DNA from: Deltaproteobacteria bacterium
GTDB taxonomy: Bacteria > Desulfobacterota > Desulfobacteria > Desulfobacterales > GCA-2748835
Length of the DNA: 64,000 bases
Direction: 5' to 3'
Assembly: GCA_002748835.1 (NCBI GenBank)
Contig: PDTL01000020.1
Coordinates: 27,211-91,210 of the forward strand
Below are positions 53,470-62,330 of the stretch, in pieces (the stretch's first letter is position 1; each line of letters opens with the position of its first letter). The notes below the pieces were generated by a model. The model had not been told where the DNA came from and made no database searches. It worked only from the letters and a program-made list of their open reading frames with translations. The position numbers and the translations under genes were made by a program.

Positions 53470-55713
53470 TTATAAACTGTAGTTAAGGGTAATACCCATG
53501 ATAAAGGGTTTGCCGTCAATTCCGGCGTTATACGGGCCATGGGGGGTAATATAGGTCAGATACGATTCGTCAAAAATATTATCAGCCCACAACACGACAT
53601 CAAATGCATCTCCCCGGTATCCCTCTCCCTGGTATCCCAACCGTGCATTCACCGTACAATAGCCATCTGCCTCGGCGATATTGGCATAATCACCGTAAAA
53701 GGAGCTTCTGCCCATCACATCTATTCTTCCAAAAAATCCCCGTTTATGCTGGTACCGAATACCTGCCGTGTAGGTATATTTGGGTGCAAACTGGAGTTCA
53801 TTGCCCGCGTAATCCGTTGGTACAAATGTCCCCGTTGCCGGATCAAATTCAGAAGTGATAAAGTCATCAAACTGGGCATCCGTGTAGCCAATACCCGCAA
53901 ACAGATCCAGCCCCTGTAGTGGACGGGCTTTTACTTCAAGTTCAACCCCCTGGGAATGGGCCTCGCCTGCATTGGTCGTAATGAGTTGCAGGGTTCGCTG
54001 GTCTGTTTCACTGACCTGCTTGTCTTTCATATCAATGTAAAACACGGATAGATTGGCCAGAAAGCGGTTCTCCAGAAAGGACGTCTTGATTCCTGCCTCA
54101 TAGTTCCAGGAATATTCCGGGTCATAGGTAAACCCGCTGTCCACGAAATTTGCAGTAGGCGTATAGATGAATCCCCCCGTATTATATCCTTTGGCAGCCG
54201 ATGTATAGAACATGCTGGATGGGGTTATGTCATAGGCGATAGAGACTCTGGGCAGCCATTGTCCAAAGGTTATATCCTCATCACAGACATATGCATACGG
54301 AGAGAACGTCGCCATATCCAGATAGGTTCCTGTCACGTTTCCTTTTATTTTCTGATGGTCATAGCGCAGACCGGCTGTAACTCTGAACCGCTGAAAATCG
54401 TACGCTAACTGACCAAAACCGGCATAGCCGGTGGAACTGATCTCTGCCTTGGGCTGCATAAAGGATATGCCCATAGTGACAATATGGTAGTCAAACCAGG
54501 TATCGAGCTGTTCCTTGAATCCATATACGCCCATCATCCAGGACAAGGGACCGGCGTTTTCAGGGGATGATACGGTTATCTCCTGGCTGTACAGGGTATC
54601 GTCGTAGGACGCCTCTCCGGTCATCCGGTTTAGCGGACTGGGCGTAAAATCCATATCGCTGAAGACATCGTGTCCGTAATCCACAAAACCTGTTACCGAA
54701 GCGACGGTAAAGGCCTCTCCGGTGTAACGGGCCTGCAGGGAGATTTGGCCGCCATCTTGCCGGCTGTACTGGTCTTCATTTTGATTGATTTTATACGCAT
54801 CCGTTTTCATGGGACCGTCAAGGTAGCGCCATGTGCCGTAATGGTCGTCTGTCTTCATAACGTCGCCTGTCAGAGTGAGATCAAGACGATCATTGGGGGT
54901 GCCCTTGACGATCAAACGGCCATTGGAGTGATCTATGTCTGCGGCCTTGTCATTGCCGTCGGCGATGTTTTCCATGAACCCGTCTGATTTTTTTTTATGC
55001 AGGGCAAGTCCCATAGACAGGCGGTTCGAAACAATGGGGCCGCGAACGGACAGATCGGCTTTCCAGGTGTTGTACCCCGCGAATTCTCCCCGGATGCGGC
55101 CTCCCAGGTAGTCGCCGGGTTTTTGCGTGGTGATCGTAATCAGGCCGGACTCGGTATTGCGTCCATACAAGGTACCCTGGGGGCCTTTGAGCAGCTCAAT
55201 GCTCTCTATATCGAACAGCTCTGGATTATGCATGAAATTCAGCGGATAGCATACCCCATCCACATAAAAACCCACCGGGGAATACAGGGAGGGATAAAAG
55301 GAATCCACCCCCCGAATCGTCAGGGAATGATGCACGGAATTGTGACGGCTGTGGATATTGGCTGTGTGACCGATCACATCGTACACATCATCAACCTTTG
55401 CATCATCAAGATCGTCGCCGGAGAAATACTGGATCGATACCGGTGACTTTTGAATGTCTTCTGACGTTTTATTGGGTGCTGTAACCGTTATGGGTTCAAG
55501 TAGATAGTCATCGGCGTTTTCTCCGGCGTCGGAAACGACTGGCCCAAGGCCCAGAACAATGGCTGTCACCACCATCATCACCCCATAGTTGATTGCAGAT
55601 TTATAAAAAATCCTCACACAATCAATGAGGAACTTCATTTTTGGCTGACCGGTCAGGAAGGTGAATCCCACGGCTGTCTGTGAACTTTTGTTCCAGTGTT
55701 TTGGGTGATTCAT
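53470..55713 (-). CDS. TonB-dependent outer-membrane receptor (siderophore type)
   Basis: A 747-residue receptor. After a long N-terminus whose hydrophobic part (about residues 44-60, 'VMMVVTAIVLGLGPVVSDAG') is the signal peptide, a TonB-box-like 'EPITVTAPNKTSEDI' precedes the plug domain: 'SPVSIQYFSGDDLDD', 'SLTIRGVDSFYPSLYSPV', 'FYVDGVCYP', 'IESIELLKGPQGTLYGRNTE', 'GLITITTQKPGD'. A 22-strand barrel follows and ends 'FIMGITLNYSL'. ATG 55713 has AAAGGAG 7 bases upstream, so the long leader is accepted; ATG codons at residues 26 or 46 are alternatives. Plug resembles FyuA/FptA-type siderophore receptors. No siderophore synthesis genes are present, so it may import a foreign siderophore. Confidence 0.9.
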   Translation of the reverse strand: MNHPKHWNKSSQTAVGFTFLTGQPKMKFLIDCVRIFYKSAINYGVMMVVTAIVLGLGPVVSDAGENADDYLLEPITVTAPNKTSEDIQKSPVSIQYFSGDDLDDAKVDDVYDVIGHTANIHSRHNSVHHSLTIRGVDSFYPSLYSPVGFYVDGVCYPLNFMHNPELFDIESIELLKGPQGTLYGRNTESGLITITTQKPGDYLGGRIRGEFAGYNTWKADLSVRGPIVSNRLSMGLALHKKKSDGFMENIADGNDKAADIDHSNGRLIVKGTPNDRLDLTLTGDVMKTDDHYGTWRYLDGPMKTDAYKINQNEDQYSRQDGGQISLQARYTGEAFTVASVTGFVDYGHDVFSDMDFTPSPLNRMTGEASYDDTLYSQEITVSSPENAGPLSWMMGVYGFKEQLDTWFDYHIVTMGISFMQPKAEISSTGYAGFGQLAYDFQRFRVTAGLRYDHQKIKGNVTGTYLDMATFSPYAYVCDEDITFGQWLPRVSIAYDITPSSMFYTSAAKGYNTGGFIYTPTANFVDSGFTYDPEYSWNYEAGIKTSFLENRFLANLSVFYIDMKDKQVSETDQRTLQLITTNAGEAHSQGVELEVKARPLQGLDLFAGIGYTDAQFDDFITSEFDPATGTFVPTDYAGNELQFAPKYTYTAGIRYQHKRGFFGRIDVMGRSSFYGDYANIAEADGYCTVNARLGYQGEGYRGDAFDVVLWADNIFDESYLTYITPHGPYNAGIDGKPFIMGITLNYSL

Positions 55714-56039
55714 AGTATGCTCCTTTGGTAAGAAAAATAAAAAAACAGGGTACCTAAAAGTTGCAAGCGTATAACAACGGGTTGCATCTCGTGTCTTTTT
55801 TTCACAGACCAGGTGCGCTTAAAATTTATAATGGGTTGTATTTAAAGCATCATAAAAGCAAAATGGAGTTTTAGGTTATCTGTTTTCCAACCGCTACTCA
55901 ATGTGTAAAAAATACGCTGGGCGGAGTTATTCATACGAGAGACGGAAAGACAATCACCTGCCTGACCCGGTGCTGCCGACCGGTCTGTTTCACCTCAGGT
56001 GAACCCGGGCAGAGAAAGATCCGGAGTCCATAGAAAGAA
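55714..56039. other. Intergenic region upstream of the TonB receptor
   Basis: About 325 bases. AT-rich near the receptor start, GC-richer later. A small hairpin TTCACCTCAGGTGAA near 55990 is seen. No Fur box could be confirmed by eye and no gene is recognised. Confidence 0.4.
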
Positions 56040-56067
56040 TTGACTTCATTTCAAGGTGCGGTATGAT
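56040..56067 (+). promoter_or_regulatory. Sigma-70-type promoter of the SelW-like gene
   Basis: TTGACT (56040-56045), 16-base spacer, TATGAT (56062-56067), about 90 bases upstream of the ATG at 56158. Confidence 0.55.
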
Positions 56068-56157
56068 TTTTTTGATCTTGATGAGGGCCCTGCTTGCCCG
56101 GCCGGGAGCATGAGGCGTTTGTGTATAACTGAAACCGTTATGAAGGAGAGGCGCGGG

Positions 56158-56391
56158 ATGAAAATTAGAATTACCTATTGTTCCAAGTGAAACTACGAGC
56201 CGCAGGCAGCCAGTTTGGCTGCCAGAATCAACAACGCACTGGGCACGGAACCGGTACTGATCCCCGGGGCAGGGGGCATCTTTGATGTGGCGGTTGACGG
56301 TGAGCTTGTCTTTTCCAAGTCTAAAACAGGAGCATTTCCAGATGAGAACCAGCTGGTAACCGAGCTGGTGGCGGCCTACGGGAACAGATAA
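56158..56391 (+). CDS. SelW-like (Rdx family) selenoprotein
   Basis: A 77-residue protein read through one TGA. ATG 56158 is preceded by GAAGGAGAGG. The N-terminus 'MKIRITYCSK-U-NYEPQAAS' has the Cys-x-x-Sec redox motif of the SelW/SelT/SelH (Rdx) family at residues 8-11, with TGA at 56188-56190. The C-terminal part, 'GGIFDVAVDGELVFSKSKTG' followed by 'AFPDENQLV', is the conserved end of the family (F-x-V..DG..V.SK...G.FP). A stable hairpin fit for SelB starts 14 bases after the TGA. Without Sec decoding the product would be 10 residues, so conventional gene finders miss it. The family has a thioredoxin-like fold; its substrates are uncertain. Confidence 0.92.
56191..56223 (+). promoter_or_regulatory. 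Putative bacterial SECIS element of the SelW-like gene
   Basis: GGCAGCCA (56205-56212) pairs perfectly with TGGCTGCC (56216-56223) around the small loop GTT, so the apical G is about 22 bases after the UGA. The top of this hairpin (CA-GTT-TG) resembles that of the peroxiredoxin element (GC-AGTT-GC), as expected for one SelB. Confidence 0.7.
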
Positions 56392-56421
56392 AACCGGTTA
56401 CCATACTGGCTCCAGCAGATA

Positions 56422-57591
56422 CTATCGGATCAGCCCTTTCCCTTTTGAAACGCGGCGGTCTGCGGCGTTTCGGGGCAGGGTGATCCGCTCCTCATCAATG
56501 GCCCGCTTGAGCAGACGCTCGATCCTTTTCAGCTGACGTTCCTCATCTCGACAGACCAGGGAGATGGCAAAGCCGGTATGGCCTGCCCGGCCGGTACGGC
56601 CGATGCGGTGCACATAATCCTCGGCCACCTGGGGGAGCTCATAGTTGACCACCTGGGGAAGCTGGTCAATGTCGAGTCCCCGGGCAGCAATATCCGTTGC
56701 CACCAAGGTCCGCAGCCGGCCGCTTTTGAAATCAGACAAGGCCCGGGTTCGGGCGGCCTGGCTTTTGTTACCGTGGATTGCGGCCGCATGGACACCGTCT
56801 GCAGTCAGCTGTTTGACAAGGCGGTTTGCACCGTGCTTGGTACGGGTGAACACCAGGGTCTGTTCCCAGTCCCGTGACTTGATTAAGTGGGACAGGGTGG
56901 CGCGTTTATTGCCTTTTTCCACATGGTGAACCTTTTGGAGAACCGATGCTGCAGCCGTATTGCGGGATGTGATCTCAATCGATATGGGGTTTACAAGCAT
57001 ACCACCTGCGAGTTTTCGGATCGCGTCCGAATAGGTGGCTGAGAAAAGCAGGTTTTGTCGTGTGCGGGGCAAGGCACGGATCACTCGGCGGATGTCATGG
57101 ATAAATCCCATATCGAGCATCCGATCTGCTTCGTCCAGAATCAGGATGTCCACATGAGACAGGTCAACGGTTTTTCGCGTCATATGATCCAGCAGGCGGC
57201 CGGGAGTGGCGACAAGGATATCGGTTCCTTCGCGGAGGGCTTTAATCTGGGGCTTGATATTGACGCCCCCGAACACCACCCGGGACTGAAGGGAAAGGCT
57301 GCGGCTGAAGCGCAGAACTTCACCGTTTACCTGGGCAGCAAGCTCTCGTGTCGGGGTGAGCACAAGCGCGCGTACGTTTTTTCCCCGGCGGGTATTGGAC
57401 GAGAGCAACTGAACCACGGGCAGGGCGAACGCAGCCGTTTTACCGGTGCCGGTCTGTGCGCCTGCAAGGATGTCTTTTTGTTTCAATATCGCAGGGATGG
57501 CTTTTGTCTGAATGGGGGTGGGGACGGTATACCCGTGTGCTTCAATTGCCTGAAGCAGTTCGGCCTGTAAGCCGAGATCTTTGAATAACAT
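56422..57591 (-). CDS. rhlE: DEAD-box RNA helicase, RhlE type
   Basis: A 389-residue ATP-dependent RNA helicase. Motifs in order: Q motif '[16 protein letters not shown]', I '[16 protein letters not shown]', Ia 'PTRELAAQ', II '[13 protein letters not shown]', III 'FSATYSD', IV-V '[20 protein letters not shown]', VI '[15 protein letters not shown]'. The short basic C-terminus ('[16 protein letters not shown]') is typical for the compact RhlE form. Roles in the family are ribosome assembly and RNA turnover, often in the cold. Convergent with the SelW-like gene, the two stops being 30 bases apart. Confidence 0.93.
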   Translation of the reverse strand: MLFKDLGLQAELLQAIEAHGYTVPTPIQTKAIPAILKQKDILAGAQTGTGKTAAFALPVVQLLSSNTRRGKNVRALVLTPTRELAAQVNGEVLRFSRSLSLQSRVVFGGVNIKPQIKALREGTDILVATPGRLLDHMTRKTVDLSHVDILILDEADRMLDMGFIHDIRRVIRALPRTRQNLLFSATYSDAIRKLAGGMLVNPISIEITSRNTAAASVLQKVHHVEKGNKRATLSHLIKSRDWEQTLVFTRTKHGANRLVKQLTADGVHAAAIHGNKSQAARTRALSDFKSGRLRTLVATDIAARGLDIDQLPQVVNYELPQVAEDYVHRIGRTGRAGHTGFAISLVCRDEERQLKRIERLLKRAIDEERITLPRNAADRRVSKGKGLIR

Positions 57592-57909
57592 TAACGTAAG
57601 CTAACTCCTTCATGCGCCTGTCCGAACGCAATGGACCCAGTTCAGGCGAAAATGGTAGATGATGTGATGAATGGAACTGAGTATGGCTGGTAAGACCCGC
57701 TATACAGCAGGCACCGACTGGAAGGTGCATTCATTAAAAAAACGATCATACACGAACATTCTGAATAACGCAATCCTTTTTTACCGAACAGCTGATTTCA
57801 CTGCCCCATTATTCTCATAGAAAATGGCCGTGTGACTCTTTTTATACGCGCTGACGAGACGTTGCACCGGAGAACACTGAGACGAGATATGGCGGGCTGG
57901 ATGAAAATG
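57592..57909. other. Intergenic region between acyl-CoA dehydrogenase and helicase genes
   Basis: About 320 bases upstream of rhlE. No gene, RNA or clear promoter is recognised, apart from AT-rich segments around 57735-57800. Confidence 0.4.
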
Positions 57910-57939
57910 ACCGGCGTGTGCAATGGCCCACACGCCGGT
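57910..57939 (-). terminator. Hairpin terminator after the acyl-CoA dehydrogenase
   Basis: ACCGGCGTGTG (57910-57920) and CACACGCCGGT (57929-57939) pair perfectly over 11 bases with an 8-base loop, 14 bases past the stop codon. On the minus strand a short mixed T stretch (CATTTTC) follows, so the U-tract is poor but the stem is strong. Confidence 0.7.
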
Positions 57940-57952
57940 CGCTGGTTAACGC

Positions 57953-59665
57953 TTACGAATTCATGGTGTAGGTATCGATCAGCGTGTAGATGTGATCATT
58001 GATGATTTTTTCGAATTCCGCTGGGTCGGTATTCGGCTTCATGATAATTTTCCTGGCGCTTTCGATCTGTGCATCAGACGTGGACGGCTTCATGAAGAAT
58101 CGGGTCGCGTAGATGGACATGTCGCGGACAAATACGTCAAAGATGCCGTTGAGGATTTCGTCAGCCACCCCTTCCATCTTCGCGGACTCGACAATCAGCT
58201 GCGCGTAGGGGATAACCGAGAAAATTTCCCCTAAGGCGAACAGGAAGTCAAAATTCATCATCTGGTTCATGATGTCCGCACCGGAAACCATCAGAACTTC
58301 CTGGAAGGCTTTTACCTGATCGATGAAAATTTTTACGTTGCTCAGGTGAGAAACACTTTCAAAGACCGGCATGTAGTCGTGGAACTGAATCTTGCCGTAT
58401 CCCTTGGTCGGTCCCTGGTTGAACAGGAAATCGTCGTTTTCAGCACCGTTGAGACGGCCGATTTCCGGGTATGCTTTGGGATTGAACATGTAGTTGGGGA
58501 TCAGCTTGGCAATCAGTGCCATGTTGACGTGTTTGGTTCCTTCCAGCTTGGGCATCCCTTTGATTTCCACGGCAGCCTGCTCAAAGAACATGTCTTTTTC
58601 AAACGCTCTGGCTGCGATGATGTCCCACAGATCTTCCATGACCTGCTCACCCTGGGTAGAGACCTTCATTTTCATCAGCGGGTTGAACAGGAGGTAGCGG
58701 CGGTCATCGGCAGTGGCGGCGCGGAGGTAATCGGTGGCGCGAAGGCCGAAGAGTTTCATGGCAACGGTACGGATATAGGCATCGTAAAACAGCTGGCGGA
58801 TGTGAGCGAACTCGGTGACATGCTTGCCGAAGATGTTCCGGTGGGCGGCATGGTTCAGGGACTCATAGAGGCTATGCTCGCAGAGGCCGATGGATGCAGA
58901 CCCGATGTTGAATTTGCAGATGTTGATGGTGTTCAACATGTCATCCCAGGCTTTCTGGCCGCGGGAGAGGATGTCGGCATCGGTGATCGGGTAGTCGTGG
59001 AGTTCGAATTCCGCCACATACATCTGGTCGCAGGCGATGATGTTTTTCACGCATTCGTATTTTTCATGTTTTGAATCAACGACAAAGAAAACATAGTCGT
59101 CGGTGTCGGCGATTTTGCCGAATACGGAGATCGTGGCAGCTTCGTTACCGTTACCGATGTAGTATTTGGAACCCTTTGCCAGATAGGTGCCGTCTGCCTG
59201 GGGGTAAAGTTTCATTTCACTGGAATAGATGTCCGCGCCATGTTCTTTTTCAGACAGACCAAAGGCGCACAGGGGGTTCTCCTTCAGGGTCGCGGCAGCC
59301 TTGTGCTTGGCTTCTTCGTTGTCCCCCAGAAACACCGGATCCAGACCCAGGGTGGAGACATGGTACATATACCAGTAGGCAGAGCCATAAAAGCCTAGAA
59401 TCTCTGAAAATTCAAACATCTTATAGGTGCTGTAGTGCTGGTTGGGATCGTCACCGTAACCGGTGGGCAGAAACAGGGTTTCAAAGATGCGTTCTGCTTT
59501 GACGAATTCGGCAAAATCGGAGGTGAAGGTACGGTCTTGATAATCTTTTTTGATATTCACCAGGCCCTTATTCTCGAACCACTCAATGGTCTTAAGCATG
59601 ATTTCTTTCGAGCGTTCGTCCGGATAATTACGATCTTTGTACTGCTTCGGGTTTAGTAATACCAT
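57953..59665 (-). CDS. Acyl-CoA dehydrogenase family protein
   Basis: A 570-residue flavoprotein of the acyl-CoA dehydrogenase superfamily. The N-terminal helical domain ('SKEIMLKTIEWFENKGLVNI') is followed by the FAD-contact segment 'NPLCAFGLSEKEHGADIYSS', matching the family's 'A.TE...GSD' signature, and 'GTYLAKGSKYYIGNGNEAAT'. The helical C-terminal domain includes 'NIGSASIGLCEHSLYESLNH'. At 570 residues it is longer than the 380-residue short-chain enzymes and has no obvious C-terminal extension of the 600-residue type either. It would oxidise an acyl-CoA with an electron-transferring flavoprotein; substrate unknown. GGAGG lies 7 bases before ATG 59665. A repeat-rich region upstream (59741-59845) may be the operator. 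Confidence 0.88.
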   Translation of the reverse strand: MVLLNPKQYKDRNYPDERSKEIMLKTIEWFENKGLVNIKKDYQDRTFTSDFAEFVKAERIFETLFLPTGYGDDPNQHYSTYKMFEFSEILGFYGSAYWYMYHVSTLGLDPVFLGDNEEAKHKAAATLKENPLCAFGLSEKEHGADIYSSEMKLYPQADGTYLAKGSKYYIGNGNEAATISVFGKIADTDDYVFFVVDSKHEKYECVKNIIACDQMYVAEFELHDYPITDADILSRGQKAWDDMLNTINICKFNIGSASIGLCEHSLYESLNHAAHRNIFGKHVTEFAHIRQLFYDAYIRTVAMKLFGLRATDYLRAATADDRRYLLFNPLMKMKVSTQGEQVMEDLWDIIAARAFEKDMFFEQAAVEIKGMPKLEGTKHVNMALIAKLIPNYMFNPKAYPEIGRLNGAENDDFLFNQGPTKGYGKIQFHDYMPVFESVSHLSNVKIFIDQVKAFQEVLMVSGADIMNQMMNFDFLFALGEIFSVIPYAQLIVESAKMEGVADEILNGIFDVFVRDMSIYATRFFMKPSTSDAQIESARKIIMKPNTDPAEFEKIINDHIYTLIDTYTMNS

Positions 59666-59740
59666 GGTCTTGCCTCCAAATGTTTAGCTTTTAAAACAGG
59701 GCGGTAAAGCCGCATACATCCTGTGGTGGGGTTATCCATT

Positions 59741-59845
59741 TTGTATACATACGATTTGTGTACATACAATCATTTATCACAGTTTTCAACCCAATTATCG
59801 GCAACACGTGTTTGCAACTGCAAACAAATTCAAGCAGCTGCAAGC
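59741..59845. promoter_or_regulatory. Repeat-rich upstream region, possible operator of the acyl-CoA dehydrogenase gene
   Basis: Within 180 bases of the start codon are TACATACGATT and TACATACAATC as 16-base-spaced direct repeats (59745-59771), flanked by TTGTAT and ATACAA that are complementary. Next, TTTGCA-AC-TGCAAA (59811-59824) is a perfect 6-base palindrome, followed by a CAGCTG centre at 59835. TetR- and GntR-type regulators of fatty acid oxidation bind comparable sites; no regulator gene is adjacent. Confidence 0.4.
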
Positions 59846-60399
59846 CTAGGGGAATAGGGCTGCCATCAAACGACTCATTGGATTAAGTTTAGCTCAAAAC
59901 AGGCAGGATGCGCAATAAAAATAATTAGAACCTGTATTCTATAAATTAAATTTCCGGTTCAGGCAGATGCGACGTGGCATCTGAGGCGGGATCGTTTTGA
60001 ATACGCTTTTCTGTCTGATACGATTCCGGATAGTTCGGACAGATCCTTGGGTGCTGAAGCCCGCAGGCAGAGGCAGGCATACAAAATTGTTTCCAGGTGA
60101 TATGTCCTGTCAGGTTCACTGCACGATGATACGAGAGGTCATGACAGGGGCGCAGGCTAGGGTGCGTGCACGGCGAGCCCCCAGAAGCGGGGTGCTTATC
60201 GCGTCTGTGTCTGAAAACGCGGGGCATCAAGTAACGGACCCTACAGAATTTCAAGCAGAAACCCGTCTGATCTGTTACACTGCGGCTTGTTTGCCGGGAA
60301 TCGGTTATGGCGTTGGGTGTCAGCATCAAATCGAAATCGGCATTCAGTCGTTTAAACATGATCCCGGACAACATGTGCGGACATTAGGGACAAAACCTG
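59846..60399. other. Non-coding gap before the MATE gene
   Basis: About 550 bases. Overlapping open frames on both strands (about 140 codons each) lack ribosome sites, similarity to known families, and plausible amino-acid composition. A functional element may be present but none is recognised. Confidence 0.4.
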
Positions 60400-61746
60400 T
60401 TGAAACCGTTTGTTGAACAATACAGAACGATTCTCTCTGTCAGTTTGCCGCTGGTTCTCTCCATGGCGGCGACCACCCTCATGGAATTTACCGACCGGAT
60501 GTTTCTGGCCAATTACGCGGTGGACGCCATTGCCGCCGCCGTGCCTGCCGGTATTGCCGTGTTTCTGATGCTGACACTTTTTATGGGCGTGACAACCTAT
60601 CTGAATGTCTTTATCGCGCAATACCTGGGGGCAGGGCAACCGGATCGGGTCGGGGCCTGTCTCTGGCAGGGGATCTATTTTTCCATGGCAGGGGCCATCG
60701 CATTGATCGGGGTTTCCCTGTGTGCAGGGCCCCTGTTCGAGCAGGTGGGCCATGCGCCGGAAGTCCAGGTACTCGAGGTTGCCTATTTTTCCATTCTCTG
60801 CCGGTGGGGCGGGATTTATGTGCTCGGCACGGCCCTGGCCTGTTTTTTCTCCGGGCAGGGCAGAACCCGGCCCATTCTGGCCGTGAATATGGTGGGGATG
60901 CTTTTCAATATCCCGCTGGATTATGCGCTGATCAACGGGACCTGGGGATTTCCGGAGCGGGGGATTCAGGGGGCCGGGATCGCCACGGTCTGTTCCTGGA
61001 CCCTGATGACCCTGATCTTTACAGGACTGGTGTTTACGGGTGAAAACGAGCGGCGGTTCGGGGTCGTTTCAGCCAGAAGCCTGGACCGTGAACTCTTGAT
61101 GCGCATCATCCGTAAAGGGGGGCCTGCCGCCCTTCAGTTTTCCATGGATGTACTGGCGTTTACCCTGTTTGTGTTTCTGATCGGCCGGCTGGGAAAGACG
61201 GCCCTTGCGGTGAGCAATATCGCGCTCTCTATTGAATCCATCGCTTTTATGCCGGCGATCGGATTTTCCATGGGGCTTTCCACCCTGGTGGGCCACGCCC
61301 TTGGCAAAAATGATGTGGCAGGTGCGATTGGGTGTACCCATCAGACCGTGAAACTGCTTATGTCCTATACCCTTCTGCTGGACGGGCTGCTCATTTTTTT
61401 CCCGGAGGCCCTGCTTACGCTTTTTATCCCGTCTGGAAGCGATGCGGCCATCCGTGAACAGGGCATCGGCGTACTGCGGATTGTGGCTGTATATATTTCA
61501 TTTGACGCCATGTACTTCACGTTTATCGGGGTATTGAAAGGCGCCGGAGACACCCGGTTCATCATGTGGAGCATTGGTTTGATATCGCTGACCGTCATGG
61601 TGCTGCCCCTGATCCTGATTATTGGGTTCACCGACTGGGGCCTCTATGCCTGCTGGATCAATCTCACCGTGTATGTGCTGGCCCTGTTTACCGTGACGCT
61701 GATTCGGTACCGCCAGGGAAAGTGGCGGGATATCCGGGTGATATGA
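60400..61746 (+). CDS. MATE-family efflux transporter
   Basis: A 448-residue polytopic membrane protein with about twelve helices in two homologous six-helix halves. The N-terminal 'SVSLPLVLSMAATTLMEFTD' and 'FLANYAVDAIAAAVPAGIAV' show the usual first helices of the DinF/NorM-like group, and 'NIPLDYALINGTWGFPERGI' is the family's 'P..D..LI.G..G.P..G..GA' signature with 'QGAGIATVCSW'. Export is driven by H+ or Na+. TTG 60400 is the likely start; AGGGAC is about 12 bases upstream. Single gene at the edge of the AT-rich region. Confidence 0.88.
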   Translation: MKPFVEQYRTILSVSLPLVLSMAATTLMEFTDRMFLANYAVDAIAAAVPAGIAVFLMLTLFMGVTTYLNVFIAQYLGAGQPDRVGACLWQGIYFSMAGAIALIGVSLCAGPLFEQVGHAPEVQVLEVAYFSILCRWGGIYVLGTALACFFSGQGRTRPILAVNMVGMLFNIPLDYALINGTWGFPERGIQGAGIATVCSWTLMTLIFTGLVFTGENERRFGVVSARSLDRELLMRIIRKGGPAALQFSMDVLAFTLFVFLIGRLGKTALAVSNIALSIESIAFMPAIGFSMGLSTLVGHALGKNDVAGAIGCTHQTVKLLMSYTLLLDGLLIFFPEALLTLFIPSGSDAAIREQGIGVLRIVAVYISFDAMYFTFIGVLKGAGDTRFIMWSIGLISLTVMVLPLILIIGFTDWGLYACWINLTVYVLALFTVTLIRYRQGKWRDIRVI

Positions 61747-62330
61747 GACGTATTTAATTAGCAAGGAACTGACACAATGAACAAATACGCTTTTCCCTGG
61801 GGCAGTTATATCGGAGATCTAATCCCATCCAGTACAGCTGCCGACACAGACGATGTATCTGTTTTATTACCCGCTGATGCCGGAAGAAGTACGCGTTGAT
61901 TCGCCCACGCTTTTCATCCTCAACAGTTTGATTTTCAAGAGGGCATGCGGTACCATTCATTTGACAAGGCTCCTTTTTTGACTTGTTTGTTTTGGGTCAA
62001 ACATAACGTATCAAAATAGGGAGTTTTTGTAAATTAATACTTTAATTTCAAATAATTATAATTTAATCATTGGGTCAAATTAACTCCGAAAGTTGAGTCA
62101 TGTAAGATGGTATCCTTCTGGAAAATATGTGCAGCAATCTAAAGTAAAAATTACAGAATTAGAGAAAAGAGGGTTTATTAAAGGTTGTTGAAGGGGGCGT
62201 TTTTTGTGTTTTCTAGTGTAAATTCCTTTGTACTATACGTCACCTAAAATTGGTTCCGTAAAAGTTAAAGCTAACAGGAAGAATAAAAGGGCTTTCGTTA
62301 ATTATTTCCCTTTCGGAACTGGGTATAAAT
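61747..62330. other. AT-rich gap with possible gene remnant
   Basis: About 580 bases, strongly AT-rich from 61980 on. A plus-strand stretch at about 62100-62190 reads '(V)RWYPSGKYVQQSKVKITE' then 'LEKRGFIKGC' before a stop; it lacks a start codon and looks like a decayed gene fragment. One arm of the inverted repeat around the Fic gene lies at 62088-62098. Confidence 0.4.

Noticed and set aside
59946..60416. Two overlapping open frames of about 140 codons on opposite strands
   Set aside because: Neither has a ribosome site, a recognisable motif or protein-like composition.
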